A DNA stretch of 64,000 bases from Darksidea phi (lineage: Eukaryota > Ascomycota > Dothideomycetes > Pleosporales > Lentitheciaceae), in contig JASJFT010000041.1 of NCBI GenBank assembly GCA_030770425.1, positions 62,001-126,000 of the forward strand. The letters run 5' to 3'. A program made the position numbers and the translations under genes. Numbering within the stretch: position 1 is the stretch's first letter; each line of letters begins with the position of its first letter. Positions 48,001-59,900 of the stretch are shown piece by piece. The notes under the pieces were generated by a model. The model had not been told where the DNA came from. It was given only the letters and a program-made list of their open reading frames with translations, and did no database searches.

Positions 48001-50147
48001 GCGTGAGATGTCGAAACATTGAAACACAATAAGGTGATCAGAATCACGAAAACACAGCCGGCCCAGGAGCCAACGTGACGTCACGCCAGGTAGTGGCCCA
48101 AGCTCTTGGGGGAGGGATGCTATAGGATATAACTATACTACTATAAGGGATATAGGTGTCTCGACTGAGGCCTACAGGCAAACAACACACAGTTTGATCA
48201 CATGAGTTACGCGCTGTCATCCTGCACGCTTACTTCTAATGGAATTGTAAGCGTGTTGAGGCTTGTGTCGGATGAAGCCGGTGTCGTGTACAGATACTAT
48301 TACAGTGCTGGTCTTCAGATATTTACAGGCTATCATTAGAGTGCACCCCTCTACAATAGCATAGTTACACCAGAGTGGTGAGTGCCAGCGTAATACAGTG
48401 AGAGTAGTCTGCTTGACCGCACTTCTGTCGCCAGGGTGATTCTACATCTCGAGAAGATGCAACAAAGCCGGCATTTAGACCATCAGAACACGAGTACGGC
48501 TCCGCTCCAGTAATTGATATCGAGGTATCTTTCGCGGATAGTAAAGTTAAATATTTACTAAATACGTCTCTAGTACCGCTGCCTTGGCTACCAACCGTCC
48601 ACCAACCAAACAGTAGATACAAAAGCCTCTAAAATACAAAATATCTTCTAATAATGCCTCCATATCATACCAACAGCGGCCGTCAAAGTATCCGTCACAT
48701 CGGGTTTTCTAGAATGATTCGAAATCTGTATTTAGAGGTCCTTGGACGTTAAGCTTCAAACCGTGTATCCATACTGTGTCAACACAGTAAATTAATGCAT
48801 ATCAATTACGCAAAGAGCGAAAGAGCAAAGAATGCACCTTATAATACCCCATTCAACACATCATTACCACAACGACATATGCCACATTCTTTCCGCCAGC
48901 CTTCTCGAAATAGGGCAAGCGCCAAAGAAAAAAGAATATTCCCAAGACACAGATTGTGCCTACACCTAAAAATGAAAGAAAAGATCATCACTACACACGA
49001 ATCGAGCAAAATAAAACACTCTCCAACCCCGTACGGTATACCTACCATCACATGTTCCCCCTGCAAGCTCCTCCAAGCACCTCCAAGCTTCCCCGATCCA
49101 CTCCGAACCTTCCGTTCTCACGCACAAATCATATCCTACCTTACCAAATACCGATCGCCCTCGTTGAAAACAAGGTTTGGCGGCCCGGAAGGATATCAGC
49201 AAGCGCATTTGGTGGTCGTTGCACAAAAGAGCGGTGAGGAAGAAGCCGGAAGGTTAGAGGAGGGCCACAAGCCAGAGCAGATTTGCTACCATGGACTCGG
49301 GTCACTAATATTCATGCATGGCACGGCTCCTGACATCTAGCGCGGATGATCGTGCTATGGTGGGTCGACGGAAGACTGGCGAGGGTAGGCGTCGCCTGAT
49401 GTGTCACAAAATTATCAGTCCAGACTTTGACTCTGGTAGAACCATCGTTATTCCATATTAGGCTACCTCAGCTATGCAGTCTGTGTCGTAGCCGAAACCC
49501 ATGGAAACCCAAATGCCCCTTCCACAAGCCATCTCGGCAGCGATTGACCAGTCGTTGCCCTTGTATATTCCTTCTGGGGGCTGTGGATAACAAAAGCCAT
49601 AATGCTGGCTGTGAAAAGCACAAACGTGTCCGTTACATACTCAGTCTCCCCCCAAAGTAGGCATGATGCGAAACAAAGCCGCCTTAGCACAGCGTGCCTC
49701 GGCGTTACGAAACCCCCTTTAATAGAAAGGCCCAAAAAAGTAGTTGTCCGCAATTCACTAAGTTGTCAATATCAAAACATTTTCGAAGCGTTAAAGAGTG
49801 TCGAGAAAGTCAACGGTGTCGTATCCGAATAGCGTCGAGTTTCTGCGTCATTTAAAGCCTGAAAGCTAAAAATGTTGATGGTAATAAGATACTGAGAATC
49901 CTCGGGAACCGATCCGATAAAGAAGATCGTAAAATTCCGGTATCCGTCCGGTAACACAGTCACAGCAGTCGTTCCGTCCCGTACCTTCCGGTCGGCCGTG
50001 GATAAACAAATACGCATGGACACATTGCAAGATCCCCTTCCAGATGCGAAAATGATTTTCAGGCCCGGAGATCAGTGCCAAACATCGCAGACCGAACGCT
50101 AATTACGCATGAACACGAAGTGAAGCGGTTTGACGTGCCGCGCCTCG
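48001..50147. other. 2.1 kb region without a supported gene
   Basis: Follows the RIP island. The base composition is ordinary again. It includes a perfect CRE palindrome (48075-48084) and scattered frames, the longest 181 codons (48795-49340), with no family features and poor codon bias. No RNA gene is recognised. Confidence 0.5.
48075..48084. promoter_or_regulatory. Perfect CRE-type palindrome GTGACGTCAC
   Basis: Ten-base palindrome containing TGACGTCA, the binding site for ATF/CREB-type bZIP proteins. It lies just past the RIP island and about 3 kb from the nearest supported start codon, so its role is unclear and chance cannot be excluded. Confidence 0.35.
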
Positions 50148-51050
50148 TTAGTCCATGTAGAAATCGCCTTTGAGGATGCGCTCCTGCATAGCATCGGGAA
50201 CCTTGGGCTGCTTGGGCATCTCACGGACGGGAGGCTCCATGATAGCGACGCTCTTCGCGCGTTGGTGAGGCGGAGTTTGCTGGCTATGAATCGGGTGGGC
50301 ACTGGACATGGATGTGCGCTCGGCGCGGTTGCGCAGATTCTCTGCAAAGTTGTAGCCTTCGCCTGTATTTGAAAGTATAGTCGTCAGCTCGTGTTCTCCG
50401 AGTGCTTGATCGGGATGACGCTTGAAATGCTCGACAAGGACGTGCGAAAACTCAGAAGGAGAAGCAGACGCGGAACGCTCAGACGAAGCAAACGAAGAAG
50501 ACGCAGGTGGAACAAGACTTGGCTGAGTTGAAGGAAAGGAGGACGAGGATAAAGACAGACCTCGACCTCTAGCAGTCGGGGGAGACGAGGCTTTATGGAT
50601 GGAGGGTCTACCATTTGGGTTCCCAACGTTCCCATTGCTCTGCCTGACATCCCGCAGGGCGCGCGCGCCGAAGCTCAGTCGGCGAGCGAAGGGTGTGGCC
50701 GGGTTGCTGCTGGTGCTCGACACGGGGCCGGCCGGCTCATCTTCGAAGGGGCTCTCGTCCACGGAGCCCGAGTTGGCACTCGAGAGGCTCTCGGTGCGCT
50801 GCCGTGGGTTGAAGGCGCCGCCTTGGTTAGACGAGCCCGAGAGGCCGATGGTGGTGAGGGACAGCCGCCGTCGCTGAGCGTTGACAGCCGCCGTGGTGAT
50901 GGGACCTGGGTACGGCTGAGTGCCGCCCTGAGCCGACACGCTGTTCTGACGTCCAACGAAGAAGTCTTGAAATTGGCCTGTGACCGAAGCACGCCGTCTG
51001 TCGGTCGCGGATGGGCTCGGGAGCGGGGGAGAGTTGCGGCCGGAGGACAT
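50148..51050 (-). CDS. Serine-rich conserved fungal protein of unknown function
   Basis: 300 aa as a single open frame. The protein is Ser/Pro-rich and largely disordered, with three islands that look conserved: RRRLSLTTIGLSGS (about 60-75), TPFARRLSFGARALRDVR (about 119-136), and the C-terminal third with NFAENLRNRAERTSMSS, HQRAKSVAIMEPPVREMP and the very end ERILKGDFYMD. This pattern, with RxxS phosphosite-like motifs and the same C-terminus, recurs in uncharacterised ascomycete proteins as I recall. Residues about 150-235 are low complexity and could hide an intron ending at AATACAG just before GEGYNFAEN; I see no strong donor, so I leave the frame uninterrupted. The RRxS motifs suggest control by a basophilic kinase, which is inference. 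Confidence 0.75.
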   Translation of the reverse strand: MSSGRNSPPLPSPSATDRRRASVTGQFQDFFVGRQNSVSAQGGTQPYPGPITTAAVNAQRRRLSLTTIGLSGSSNQGGAFNPRQRTESLSSANSGSVDESPFEDEPAGPVSSTSSNPATPFARRLSFGARALRDVRQSNGNVGNPNGRPSIHKASSPPTARGRGLSLSSSSFPSTQPSLVPPASSSFASSERSASASPSEFSHVLVEHFKRHPDQALGEHELTTILSNTGEGYNFAENLRNRAERTSMSSAHPIHSQQTPPHQRAKSVAIMEPPVREMPKQPKVPDAMQERILKGDFYMD

Positions 51051-53097
51051 GGCGGATGTGGGAGTTGGGGGTCGATTCGATTGTCGTGCTGGCGGGAGGT
51101 CAATCGTCGGTATCGCAACGTGTTACTGGGGCATGTGTAGAAGCAGCGAGGAGAGAGGCGGGGGGTTATGCGTCTAGAAGTAGTGAAGAGGACAGGGGTG
51201 GTGATTGCTCGGAATTAAGCTAAGCACTTACCAAGCGCGATACGTCACGGCACGGCGGGGCTGGTGCGCTGATGATAACGTGATAGGGAGCCGCGAGGGT
51301 TTCACAGGGAGGCACAAGCGGAACGACGATGCTCAATCACAGCAGCCAGCAGCAGAATGCAAGGAGGAGCGGACGCGAGAAGGGGAATGATAGACGGCCT
51401 GATATGGAAAGGAGCAGAGTGCGCACTGTCGTCCTCTCGTCGGGCAAACTAGTCCCGATGCGGCAAGGCGCGCTTTTCCCCGCATTCTCAGCCAGGGAAT
51501 CAAAGAAACGATAGCCAACGTGTCCATGTGTCGAATCAGATGAGACGTGGCGAATGGCTAACCCGAAGCTATTGCAACGACCCCCTCCCTCACCCCCCGC
51601 TTCTGCCTCTGAACGCGGCCTACCTCCCATCCCACCATCTCAACCATCATCCTGGCGGGCCCACTTGGCGATCATGGGCTTTGCCACCCAGGGCAGCGCT
51701 TTCGTCCAACCTACTCGGGCGTGCTGGTTGCATGCGAGGACGAGAACGCCAGCTCAGTGTCCTCCGACCACCCCGTCCGCCGTTATCAGCCCATGTCCGC
51801 TCTTGCAACCGACCTACCAACACGTTGCTTTTCTCACCCCTAGTCGTCACACCCACCGTCAACCTGCGGGAGCCGGGGCTATGCAAGCCACTATCTTTAG
51901 CATTGGAGCACATGCCGCAACGTGAGAACGTCCAAAGCGCCGCGGACAAAAATGGCTGGAGTGAGAGCTCGTAGCTACGCCTCGCCCTCGCCACGGTCAC
52001 CGAGCTTGGGCACGTTCCCAATTGCTGCTACACCGAAGCCAGCCTCGTATTCTCTTAGCCGAAGGCAGCCTGCATGCTCTACCCTGGGACGTGCGTTCTT
52101 GTATAGTTATTCGTGCAACCACCTGCTCGCCAGTCATTGGCTTCCAACCAACACAGGCCTGCATCGATTTCTTGGACTGAGCCATCCGCAGAGAACCCAA
52201 CACCTCAACGCAGGCGTGCATATTAAGTGAGGAGTTCAACACAGCAATGATACGTCCATATATGCAACGGCCAGACAGCATCCGCGTCGGATCTGCATTT
52301 GCTACTGTACGCGAGCGGGCCCAGTGGCCCTACCTCGGCCTCTTCTTGCTTCAAAGTTTGCGCTTGCTGTGAGACATATAGGATCCAACGGCGCGAAATG
52401 ACACTTAATTAGTGGATTGGCATTGCCTGTCTCTCGCCAGTGCAACTTGATACCGTTAAGAATGCCGCTCTTAGTCATTCGAACCTGTAATTTGTAGAGT
52501 CCCCGGCTACGCTAGGAACTTCCGCGCCTTGGCGGGCGTCCGGCGCTGTGGGAAAGAGCGCTCTACATGGGCTACAAGTATATAGCCGGACAGAGTGTTC
52601 GACCGGTGGTGGTGTTCTGTGCGTGATCAGTATATCTCGGATAGGATGCCAGGATTATCGACGAAGATTGTAATGATTGTGTCTTCCAAACGCTACCAGA
52701 GATATTGGAGACATTGGGAGACATTGGGAGATACATTGGACAATATGTCGTTTATTTGGTGGTAGTGAGAGAGAAAGGAAGCTTATTAAATAGCGGAACA
52801 AAACAAGGAGCGGCGGAGAAGTGAGGAAGTCAAACTGGACGCCCCGAGCAAGTCCAAGCAAGAAAAGAAAAGAAGGGCCAAGGTAGCAGACAGGCACTTG
52901 GGTTGCTTCGTCTTGAAACGAGCGAGCAACATGAAAGAAAGAAACAAGCTAAAGGAAAGACATCGGTAGAGAGTAAAACGCCTGGAAAGGGAAAAGATGT
53001 CTCAAAAGCAGAGTCAGCCCACACTGCAACTATTGTAGACACATCCTTTACCCCGAAGGGAATTCCTGACAATGATAAAGAGAGCTGACCAGAGCCC
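51051..53097. other. 2 kb region without a supported gene
   Basis: Holds the 5' side of the serine-rich gene and the 3' side of the SWIM protein gene. GC-rich chance frames occur on both strands near 51.3-52.0 kb (up to 148 codons) and overlap one another. A short tandem repeat lies at 52704-52740. Confidence 0.5.
52704..52740. repeat. Short tandem repeat, unit ACATTGGGAG
   Basis: Two exact head-to-tail 10-base units flanked by imperfect ones (ATATTGGAG before, ATACATTGGA after). Confidence 0.8.
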
Positions 53098-54497
53098 TCA
53101 TTGCATTGCCCTCTTTGCACTGCTTCCGCCGCTTTGCGATGCAGCCCTCTTCCTGGTGTCGTGGATGAGCCGGCGGATTGCATCCATGTAAGCCGGCGGC
53201 GTCCATTCAGTGCCCCGAAGCCTTCCCTCGATGTCAGAAAGGACCTCGTAATGGTTGCGGAGAACATCTTCTTGAGGTAGAGCTAGGAGCGTGTCTAACA
53301 CAAACAATCCTTCGCTTTCGCCAGCCGCCCCAATGAGAGAGACGGAAAGGTTGTTCTCCTCGGCGTTGGTCGAAGGCATAACGCCCCAGGAAATGTCAGC
53401 ATATGCGTCATAGTCCCGTTTGGTGACTTCGTCTAGGATCTTGACCAAGGCGGCTGCGGCTAGTACGGCAACGTTGTGACCGGTGTCGTTCTCCACCTGC
53501 TCGTCGTAATATTCGGCTACAGCTTTCCATAGACTCTGCACTTTTTCAGCGCACTTCTGCACATCGAGTGCCTCTGAGAGGGCATTGGTGGGGCCCCTGG
53601 CGATGTACTCTTCCAAAGCATTGAAAGTCTGGTCGATGCGATGGTTGATCTTGTCGAAGAAGACTTGCACTTGGAACACTGGCGGAATGATCTCCTGCAT
53701 TTGAATGAAAAGAGCAGGGTTCTTCGCCGCATGCTGGCTCAAAAGGTCTTTCAGCTCTCGATACTTTCGCGATTGCTCAGTGAGGTCCGACATCTTCTCA
53801 TTCTTGAACTCGGTGGGTAGAGCTTGCGTGGGTTCGAAGACAGAGAGCATGTTTGCGATTTCATCCTCCATCTCGTCCTCATCTGGCAACGCCTCCTCTT
53901 GATAGACCCAGTCAAGACTGGTCGCAATTTTTTCGAGGGTAAATTTTCCGATAATGTCTGCCGGATGCATGTCTCTCACACTGGAACCATCTTCTGCCAG
54001 TTGGAGCGGTTGCGTCTTCGGAACAGTAGAGGTCAATTGACCCAGCGTCCAGAAGATGTGCTTTAGTCACACATCAGTTCAGATCCCGAATTAATGACAG
54101 TTCACAAACTTACCTTGCAAGCCTTTCCACCCTCGTTGGCTCCACAGCTACACTTGGGAGCATGGCCTTCCCTCAAAGCAACAGTAATGTCGTCTTCGAG
54201 ATGGAAAAGATAGCGATTGGAACCGTCTTCGATTTCTTTGCAAAACTTCATGTTGATGTCGTTGTCACCCATCAGCCCCCTCTTGGCCCTTCTACGAAGG
54301 TCTTCGTCGAATGCAGAAACATCGTACTGCCGGCCTTCGGATGATTCGATCAATGAGGGTGTCGGCGAAGCTGTTGGACTTGGGGAGGGTGAATTGTGTG
54401 CGTGCTGGGGTGGCGCCGTTCGCGCCCGAGCTGCACCAGCTCGAGTCGTCACCATTGTATCCACCAGCGATAGATTGGAGAGCGCCTCTGCGGACAT
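53098..54497 (-). CDS. SWIM-type zinc-finger protein
   Basis: Two exons on the minus strand, 54114-54497 and 53098-54060, joined by a 53-nt intron (donor GTAAGT, acceptor CTAAAG), give 448 aa. The join creates CSCGANEGGKACK|HIFW, a SWIM zinc finger (CxCx8CxH: C116, C118, C127, H129); the intron falls exactly between the last Cys-Lys and the His, so neither exon alone shows the motif. The context before it, NRYLFHLEDD and ALREGHAPKCSC, fits the beta-strand lead-in of SWIM domains. The rest is mostly helical and acidic (for example YQEEALPDEDEMEDEIANML) with a basic end (DTRKRAASQSGGSSAKRAMQ). SWIM domains bind DNA or proteins in many settings (MuDR transposases, Shu2/Sws1), so the function is open. 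I do not see transposase or Sws1 features. Confidence 0.82.
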
Positions 54498-56457
54498 GGA
54501 GATTGTTGGACCGGTATCTTTAGGTATTCCTAAGGTCCAGCTAGGGGAATATATATCAGAAGAACCCTACGCCACAAAGGTGGCTGACCTGTGCATGATG
54601 AGCGTTGCTAGTTTCTAGCCTCGGAGACTTCGGGAAGGGCGTCGAGTTTCGCCTTGAACGCCGCCAAAGCTGGCGGATTTGGGAGGCTGGTGTGACTGCT
54701 AAGCACGAAGACCAACAAGAGAACGATTCACGAAATTCAGCAGCTGCAATCAGCAAGGGAGGAGAAGGCAAAAATACGGAGACAGACCAATTGCAACAAT
54801 CGTGGCATTAGGACTTACCAGGCACAAGGTAACTTTGCTGTACCACCTAGCAAAAGAAATCGAGGCTGAAGAGGGAAGAAACAACTTTCCATCCCACGAG
54901 CCGTCTCAGAGACCAATGAGCAGCCTTGACGGGGCCATTGCCTAGCAAATGCGGCCATGGGGAGAGGAGGTGTGCCGTACGGAGAGGGCGATTTGACATC
55001 ATGGAGGATAATCCGTTTACCATTTCTGTCCAAGCTGCGGTGCTTTGCCGCACTTGTGCATTACTTTCCAGGCTGAAGGCAGCTCTGTCGCTAAGATTGC
55101 GGTTTGATACCATGGTTGCCGGCGTCCTTTAGGGTACCGTGTAATGTGCTAGGTAGCTAGCAGGCATCCACTGTCACCGCTCTGCGGCGCGGGTCGTCTC
55201 TCGCTACTTCCGCGCTCTTGCAATGTTCTGTACGGCGCCAAATTCCAAGCGCCCGGGTAGAGAGCCAATGTTGGCGTGCGTTAATTGTGGAAAAGCGGTG
55301 GAGGAGTAAGGCGAGAGTGTGTTGGAGGAGTTGACGTTGGAGCAAGCATGCTTTCGGCAACAGAAGCGAGTAACGCTCTCGAGCCACATCCGATGAGCGA
55401 GCGGCTGTGCGCTCAGCCTCGTTATGCACGACCGAACGATTTGATCCCAGCAACCACCAGTCGTTTATATCGCTATCGCCTACGTACTAAACGCGAGGCG
55501 CACTCTGTTCACGAGATCAGAAGCCACACCGTTTAAGCTTTTGTGGTTAGGAACGCCGTGAGATGGGTTCTATCACATTTCCGACGCAGAGTGACACGTA
55601 TGGAGACAACAAACGGCGGGGTTGTGGTGTAGCGACGCAGCAAGATGCCCGACGATAGACAATCCCAAGTTATACTCCGTCCCTTAGGAGCATAAGGCGA
55701 GCCGGAACATATGCATCAAGTTGCGATCAGGTGGAGGTCGCATCGTCAGCCACTTGTGGTAGAAGGGCTGGAGATAATGCGGCAACGCGCAGCTCGTTAA
55801 ACCGTTGCCTAATCCTGGGCAAGATCCGCCGTATACGCCGGACGGCCCGAGACTCGCGACCGTCTTCGGGGTCATCGATGTGTACCGTGACACGGCAGAA
55901 ATCACAAGCGCTAAGGCTTTCCCTGACACCGATGGAACCTAAAAATACCAACAACACGTGCATTGATGGAAGCAGGCCTTTGTAACAGGGCAGATTCGCC
56001 TGTTTGAATAGGATAATTAATGATTGATGATTATAACTAAGAAATCCCATCCGCTTCATCAAAAGGGGGGAAGCGAAGGAAGAACAGGAGAGGGCAGCCA
56101 TCGAAATCCTCGAGCAGCGCAGCACGCTCGGTTCCCCTTTGCCCAAAGGAGACCGCCATAATCATCAAGGCGTAACATCTTGAGTCCATCATGACAACCC
56201 CGAATATGCCCCCAAAATAAGAAAATCAACGGGCTGCCAGAGCCCGAGGCACAGCGGCCTTCCTTCAGAGACAGAAACATAATCCAACGAACAATGGTAT
56301 ATCATCTCGACCCCATTCCCGGGTGGCGGTAGTAAGGAAAGTATCTCCACGCCGGATAGCCTCGGGCGAACTGATCGGTGAGACGTAGGCCGACCCTACT
56401 GTTGGGTAAGTCATGTTGTACGGACTGAAACGCAGGACCGACTCACTCCGGGACATC
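54498..56457. other. 2 kb region without a supported gene
   Basis: Between the 5' end of the SWIM protein gene and the 3' end of the basic-region protein gene. Frames up to 139 codons exist but lack any family resemblance or supporting splice structure. Confidence 0.5.
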
Positions 56458-56928
56458 TCACCTACTGCTGCCGCCTGTTCGCGAAGCCGCCGCATACACC
56501 GAGCTCTCTTGTGAGCTACGCTGGGAATTCTGTTCTTTGGTCTTTCCCGTCTCGACGATGTGCTTCATCGAGATGCCTCCCCAAGGCAGACCGGAAAGGT
56601 CTCGGTTTTGATCGATGTCGCCGGGCTCGGGGGATGCGTAGGAACTTCCCGCCCGCCTTTGGTTCTCCACGTCGCGCTCGGCGTCTTCTTTCTGTTCTCG
56701 GACCTTGTCTCCTATGGAAATGTAAGCAATATGTTATATCGCGCAAATATGGACATACATACGAAAGCGTCTTTGGGCCAGCTTGTTCTGAATCTTCCTG
56801 CGTTGGTTTGGGTCCTTGACGTCAGACCATTCATCTGACTTCGACCTGGATGAATCTCTCCTCGACGCCGAAGATCCACCCTTGGATTCCATTGTCTGTT
56901 GGCCGCTAGCTTGCTGGCTTGATGACAT
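56458..56928 (-). CDS. Small AP-1-like basic-region (bZIP-type) protein
   Basis: Two exons on the minus strand, 56763-56928 and 56458-56711 (51-nt intron, GTATGT...ATAG), encode 139 aa. The basic region DPNQRRKIQNKLAQRRFR (39-56) has the NxxAQxxFR signature of Yap1/Pap1-type AP-1 factors (N48, A51, Q52, F55, R56). What follows (DKVREQKEDAERDVENQRR) is helical and charged but has no leucine heptads, so a normal zipper is missing. The C-terminal half contains GLPWGGISMKHIVETGK and ends VYAAASRTGGSSR, which I recall from short fungal proteins annotated as bZIP. The intron cuts within the basic region, at R56. The start at 56928 is the first ATG; the frame upstream has none. Nuclear DNA-binding is likely; dimerisation is uncertain. 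Confidence 0.85.
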
Positions 56929-59900
56929 GTTCTTCTCTGCAAGGGTGGCTTCGAGCCGCAACAAGGTGGCCGTGAAGCTAGACTGGTGTGTGATAGTAGA
57001 ACGAGCTTGGCAGCGATTTGAGGGGTATAGAAATAGGGACGATGGCGAAGTTCACGACTGCCTCCTCATCGCTTAGTGAAGCACCTGGCACCGGGCCAAG
57101 TATAGATCAAGACGCTTGAGTACGACTGGAGGCGGCGCAAGTAAAACGAGGTCGTCCGCATTCAGCTCGGGGCTTGCTAGATGACTGGTTAGAGAAACGG
57201 GGAAGACAGAACGAAGACCAAAAAAGGAACAGAAAGAGTGGACAACGAACGTGTGACGGATGACTCTTCGATTTAAAAGGGCCTCGTAGGTGTATTCATA
57301 CTGTCGGGTGAGCCGCCCGTAGCTAAGCCAACTGACCTGGGTAGATGACGGAAGAATATGGGTCGGGGATAGACGATGGAGGAGCGCAGACCCTTGACTC
57401 AAACCTGTGGGGACAGGCTTCCAGGCCACCCGGTCCTTGATTGGCGACAATCACGGCCGGCTACGTGGGGGACTAAGACGCGAGAGGACAACGCCTTAGA
57501 GTCAAAAGCGAGATTAGGCATCGACGCAAGATACCGAGCCTTTCGGTAACGGCAGGAACATGGCCGACAGACTGGGCGAGTGGAGAATATGCGCCAGCTC
57601 GGCTCTCCCGTATGTCAACGTGTGAGTATAGCACTATGACGTCCGGGGGTATTGCACGTCCACCGGTCAGGGTCTAAAGCTCTTTAGTCATATGTAGCCC
57701 TGTAGGGTTCCTACCTTGACGTCCGAGGCTACCACAGGGGAAGCAAGCGATTGGTTCCATGTGAACTTGGGAGGCCCACCATGTCGTATCCAGTGAATGC
57801 TCTGGGATCCGTTGTCGGAGTACCTGCATCTCTCGTTACCGTTGGACTGGCAAGATCACTCGGAAGGGCCGTGATTCCACGACCCTGTCGTCAAGCCCAG
57901 GCTTCAGCCGCGAACCTCATGCAACTAAGAAGCTGAGGTTGCAATTTCATTGGCTTGTATTTTTCTCTGAGTGGAAAAGAATCCGACGAACCTCTACCCA
58001 AAACCTAAATCGAGCAGTGGCTGTGCTCAGCCTCCGGCTCTTACTTCCATTTTCCAGCCTTCTGCTTCAAAACCATCCAAATGTTGGACACCTACAGTAG
58101 ATTAGAACGCGGCATAAGAACCGTCGTCGCCAGGGTTGTGCTTCAGCCGTCCTGCAAGTGTTGATCGCCAGTGTCTGGCGCCTTGAGAACAGCGTGACCG
58201 CGGCACCGTTTAGGATGTCGGCGGTCTTCACCGAAAGACATTCGCTGTAAACACACCCAGGGGTGCGAAATATGTGCAAGGCAGGTTTGGTCGGTGAGCG
58301 CTTGTGTTGGCGTGCGGATAGATGTTTGATGAAGTTGAAGCGGTGGAGAAGGACGACTTAGTGCGCCTACTGCGCTCGTTGGTTGGCGGAGGAGGCTGCG
58401 GCCGATAAACTGACCAACCAGAGACCCGCGGCCGCCGGTGGCGGTGCAATCTCATGCACCTTCAGACCGACATATCTTTCACGATGCTTGACATCATCAA
58501 CACCTCTAATGCGGGGATCGGAAAATGAAGCGGGAATGGAAGCGTGAAGCCATTCCAGAAGCATGTCACCATAAGTCCGCCTTGCGCCAAATGCCTCCAA
58601 TGGCCTCCAGACCGTCTTTTCATCTCCACGCATGCGACAACCAACACCGGGGAAGTTATGCAATTTCCATCGGACGCGGCCGAAAGTGCGGAATATGGAG
58701 CCACAAACTTGGCTACTGTGCTGGCAATGGTCAATACTAGTAGAAACTGGGTGAAAGAAACCAATGCAATTCGTCGATTAATACACTCAAGCTATTGTTT
58801 TGCACCTACATTGCAGACCGCGCCATGCAGGTGACTATATGCCGCCCAACGTGGCATCCTCTCGGCGCATTGACAAGCGGTGTCTACAAGAAGGAACTAC
58901 CCTTACTGAGTGACCGGTCAACAGACCGGTGCATAATGGGCACTAGATTTATTCTTTTGTATATGTTAAGGGTGCATCGACGCACCACCAAAGACTGATG
59001 CGAAATCAACTTCGGCCAAGCCGATAAATAGCAGGTATCCTACGGATTTCTCGGATGCCCGCACTCAGCCCGAGTCCTGTATCTTGGCCGTGAGGAAAGT
59101 GAAGCAATGACCAGATGATTCTCATTGATCGGGCTACCAGTCTAGTACCACACGGAAGTTGTGCAAAGCAAGGACACCAGCATGGCGGAGAAAGCGCTAA
59201 TCTTGCGATGGGGATTCCAGCTGTGGAGTTTGCAACGCCAAAGTACTAAACACCACAGCACTGGAATCCAGGTAGCATAACCGAGGACAAAAAGCGAACC
59301 TACCGCGTCATGGGCGTCGCACACAGCTCGAGCCGTGCCTCTAGCCCTTGGTGTAAATGTAGCTGCGAATCTAAGCTCAACGCGCGTTCATTCAAGACAG
59401 TAGGCACCCGAAACGTGTTCCTAGATGTTGCAACCAAGGCCGCTATTGGGACTGCGATGCTGACACTGGAGTCCGCTCTATCCGGCAGTGCACTAGCGAC
59501 ATTGCCCGACCCACAAGGAGATGGCTGAATGCATCCCCTGCTTCTGCCCTATGACCCTCGTGCTTGTACATGCATGATCGAAGAAGGCTTCTTCACCTTG
59601 TCCCCGCTGTCAGTGTCGATACGCGCAAGCTGAACGTGTCGATACCAAGAGCCGACAGCAACATATGTCGTTTGCTGAGGAACACTATCCCGGCGTAATC
59701 ATCTTCCTCATCGGCGGCGCGCTCTGAAGCGTGTAAAGGACTGAAATCGAGTGGTTCTTGAGGGTAGGAGTCATCGCTGGAATAGCCAGGAGTCATTGCT
59801 GGAAGAGCTAGGAGTACGCACTTCTACGCCCGATACACAGGCTTGGGGCGGCAGTGAGGCCTGGAGCGAAGCAGAATGCAGACCAACTAGATCAGGTTCT

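Noticed and set aside
48795..49340. 181-codon frame
   Set aside because: Composition lacks coding bias, the protein looks random, and there is no conserved element or neighbouring splice structure.
50340..50600. Possible intron within the serine-rich protein gene
   Set aside because: A fair acceptor is present before GEGYNFAEN but no strong donor was found that keeps frame, so the uninterrupted frame was kept.
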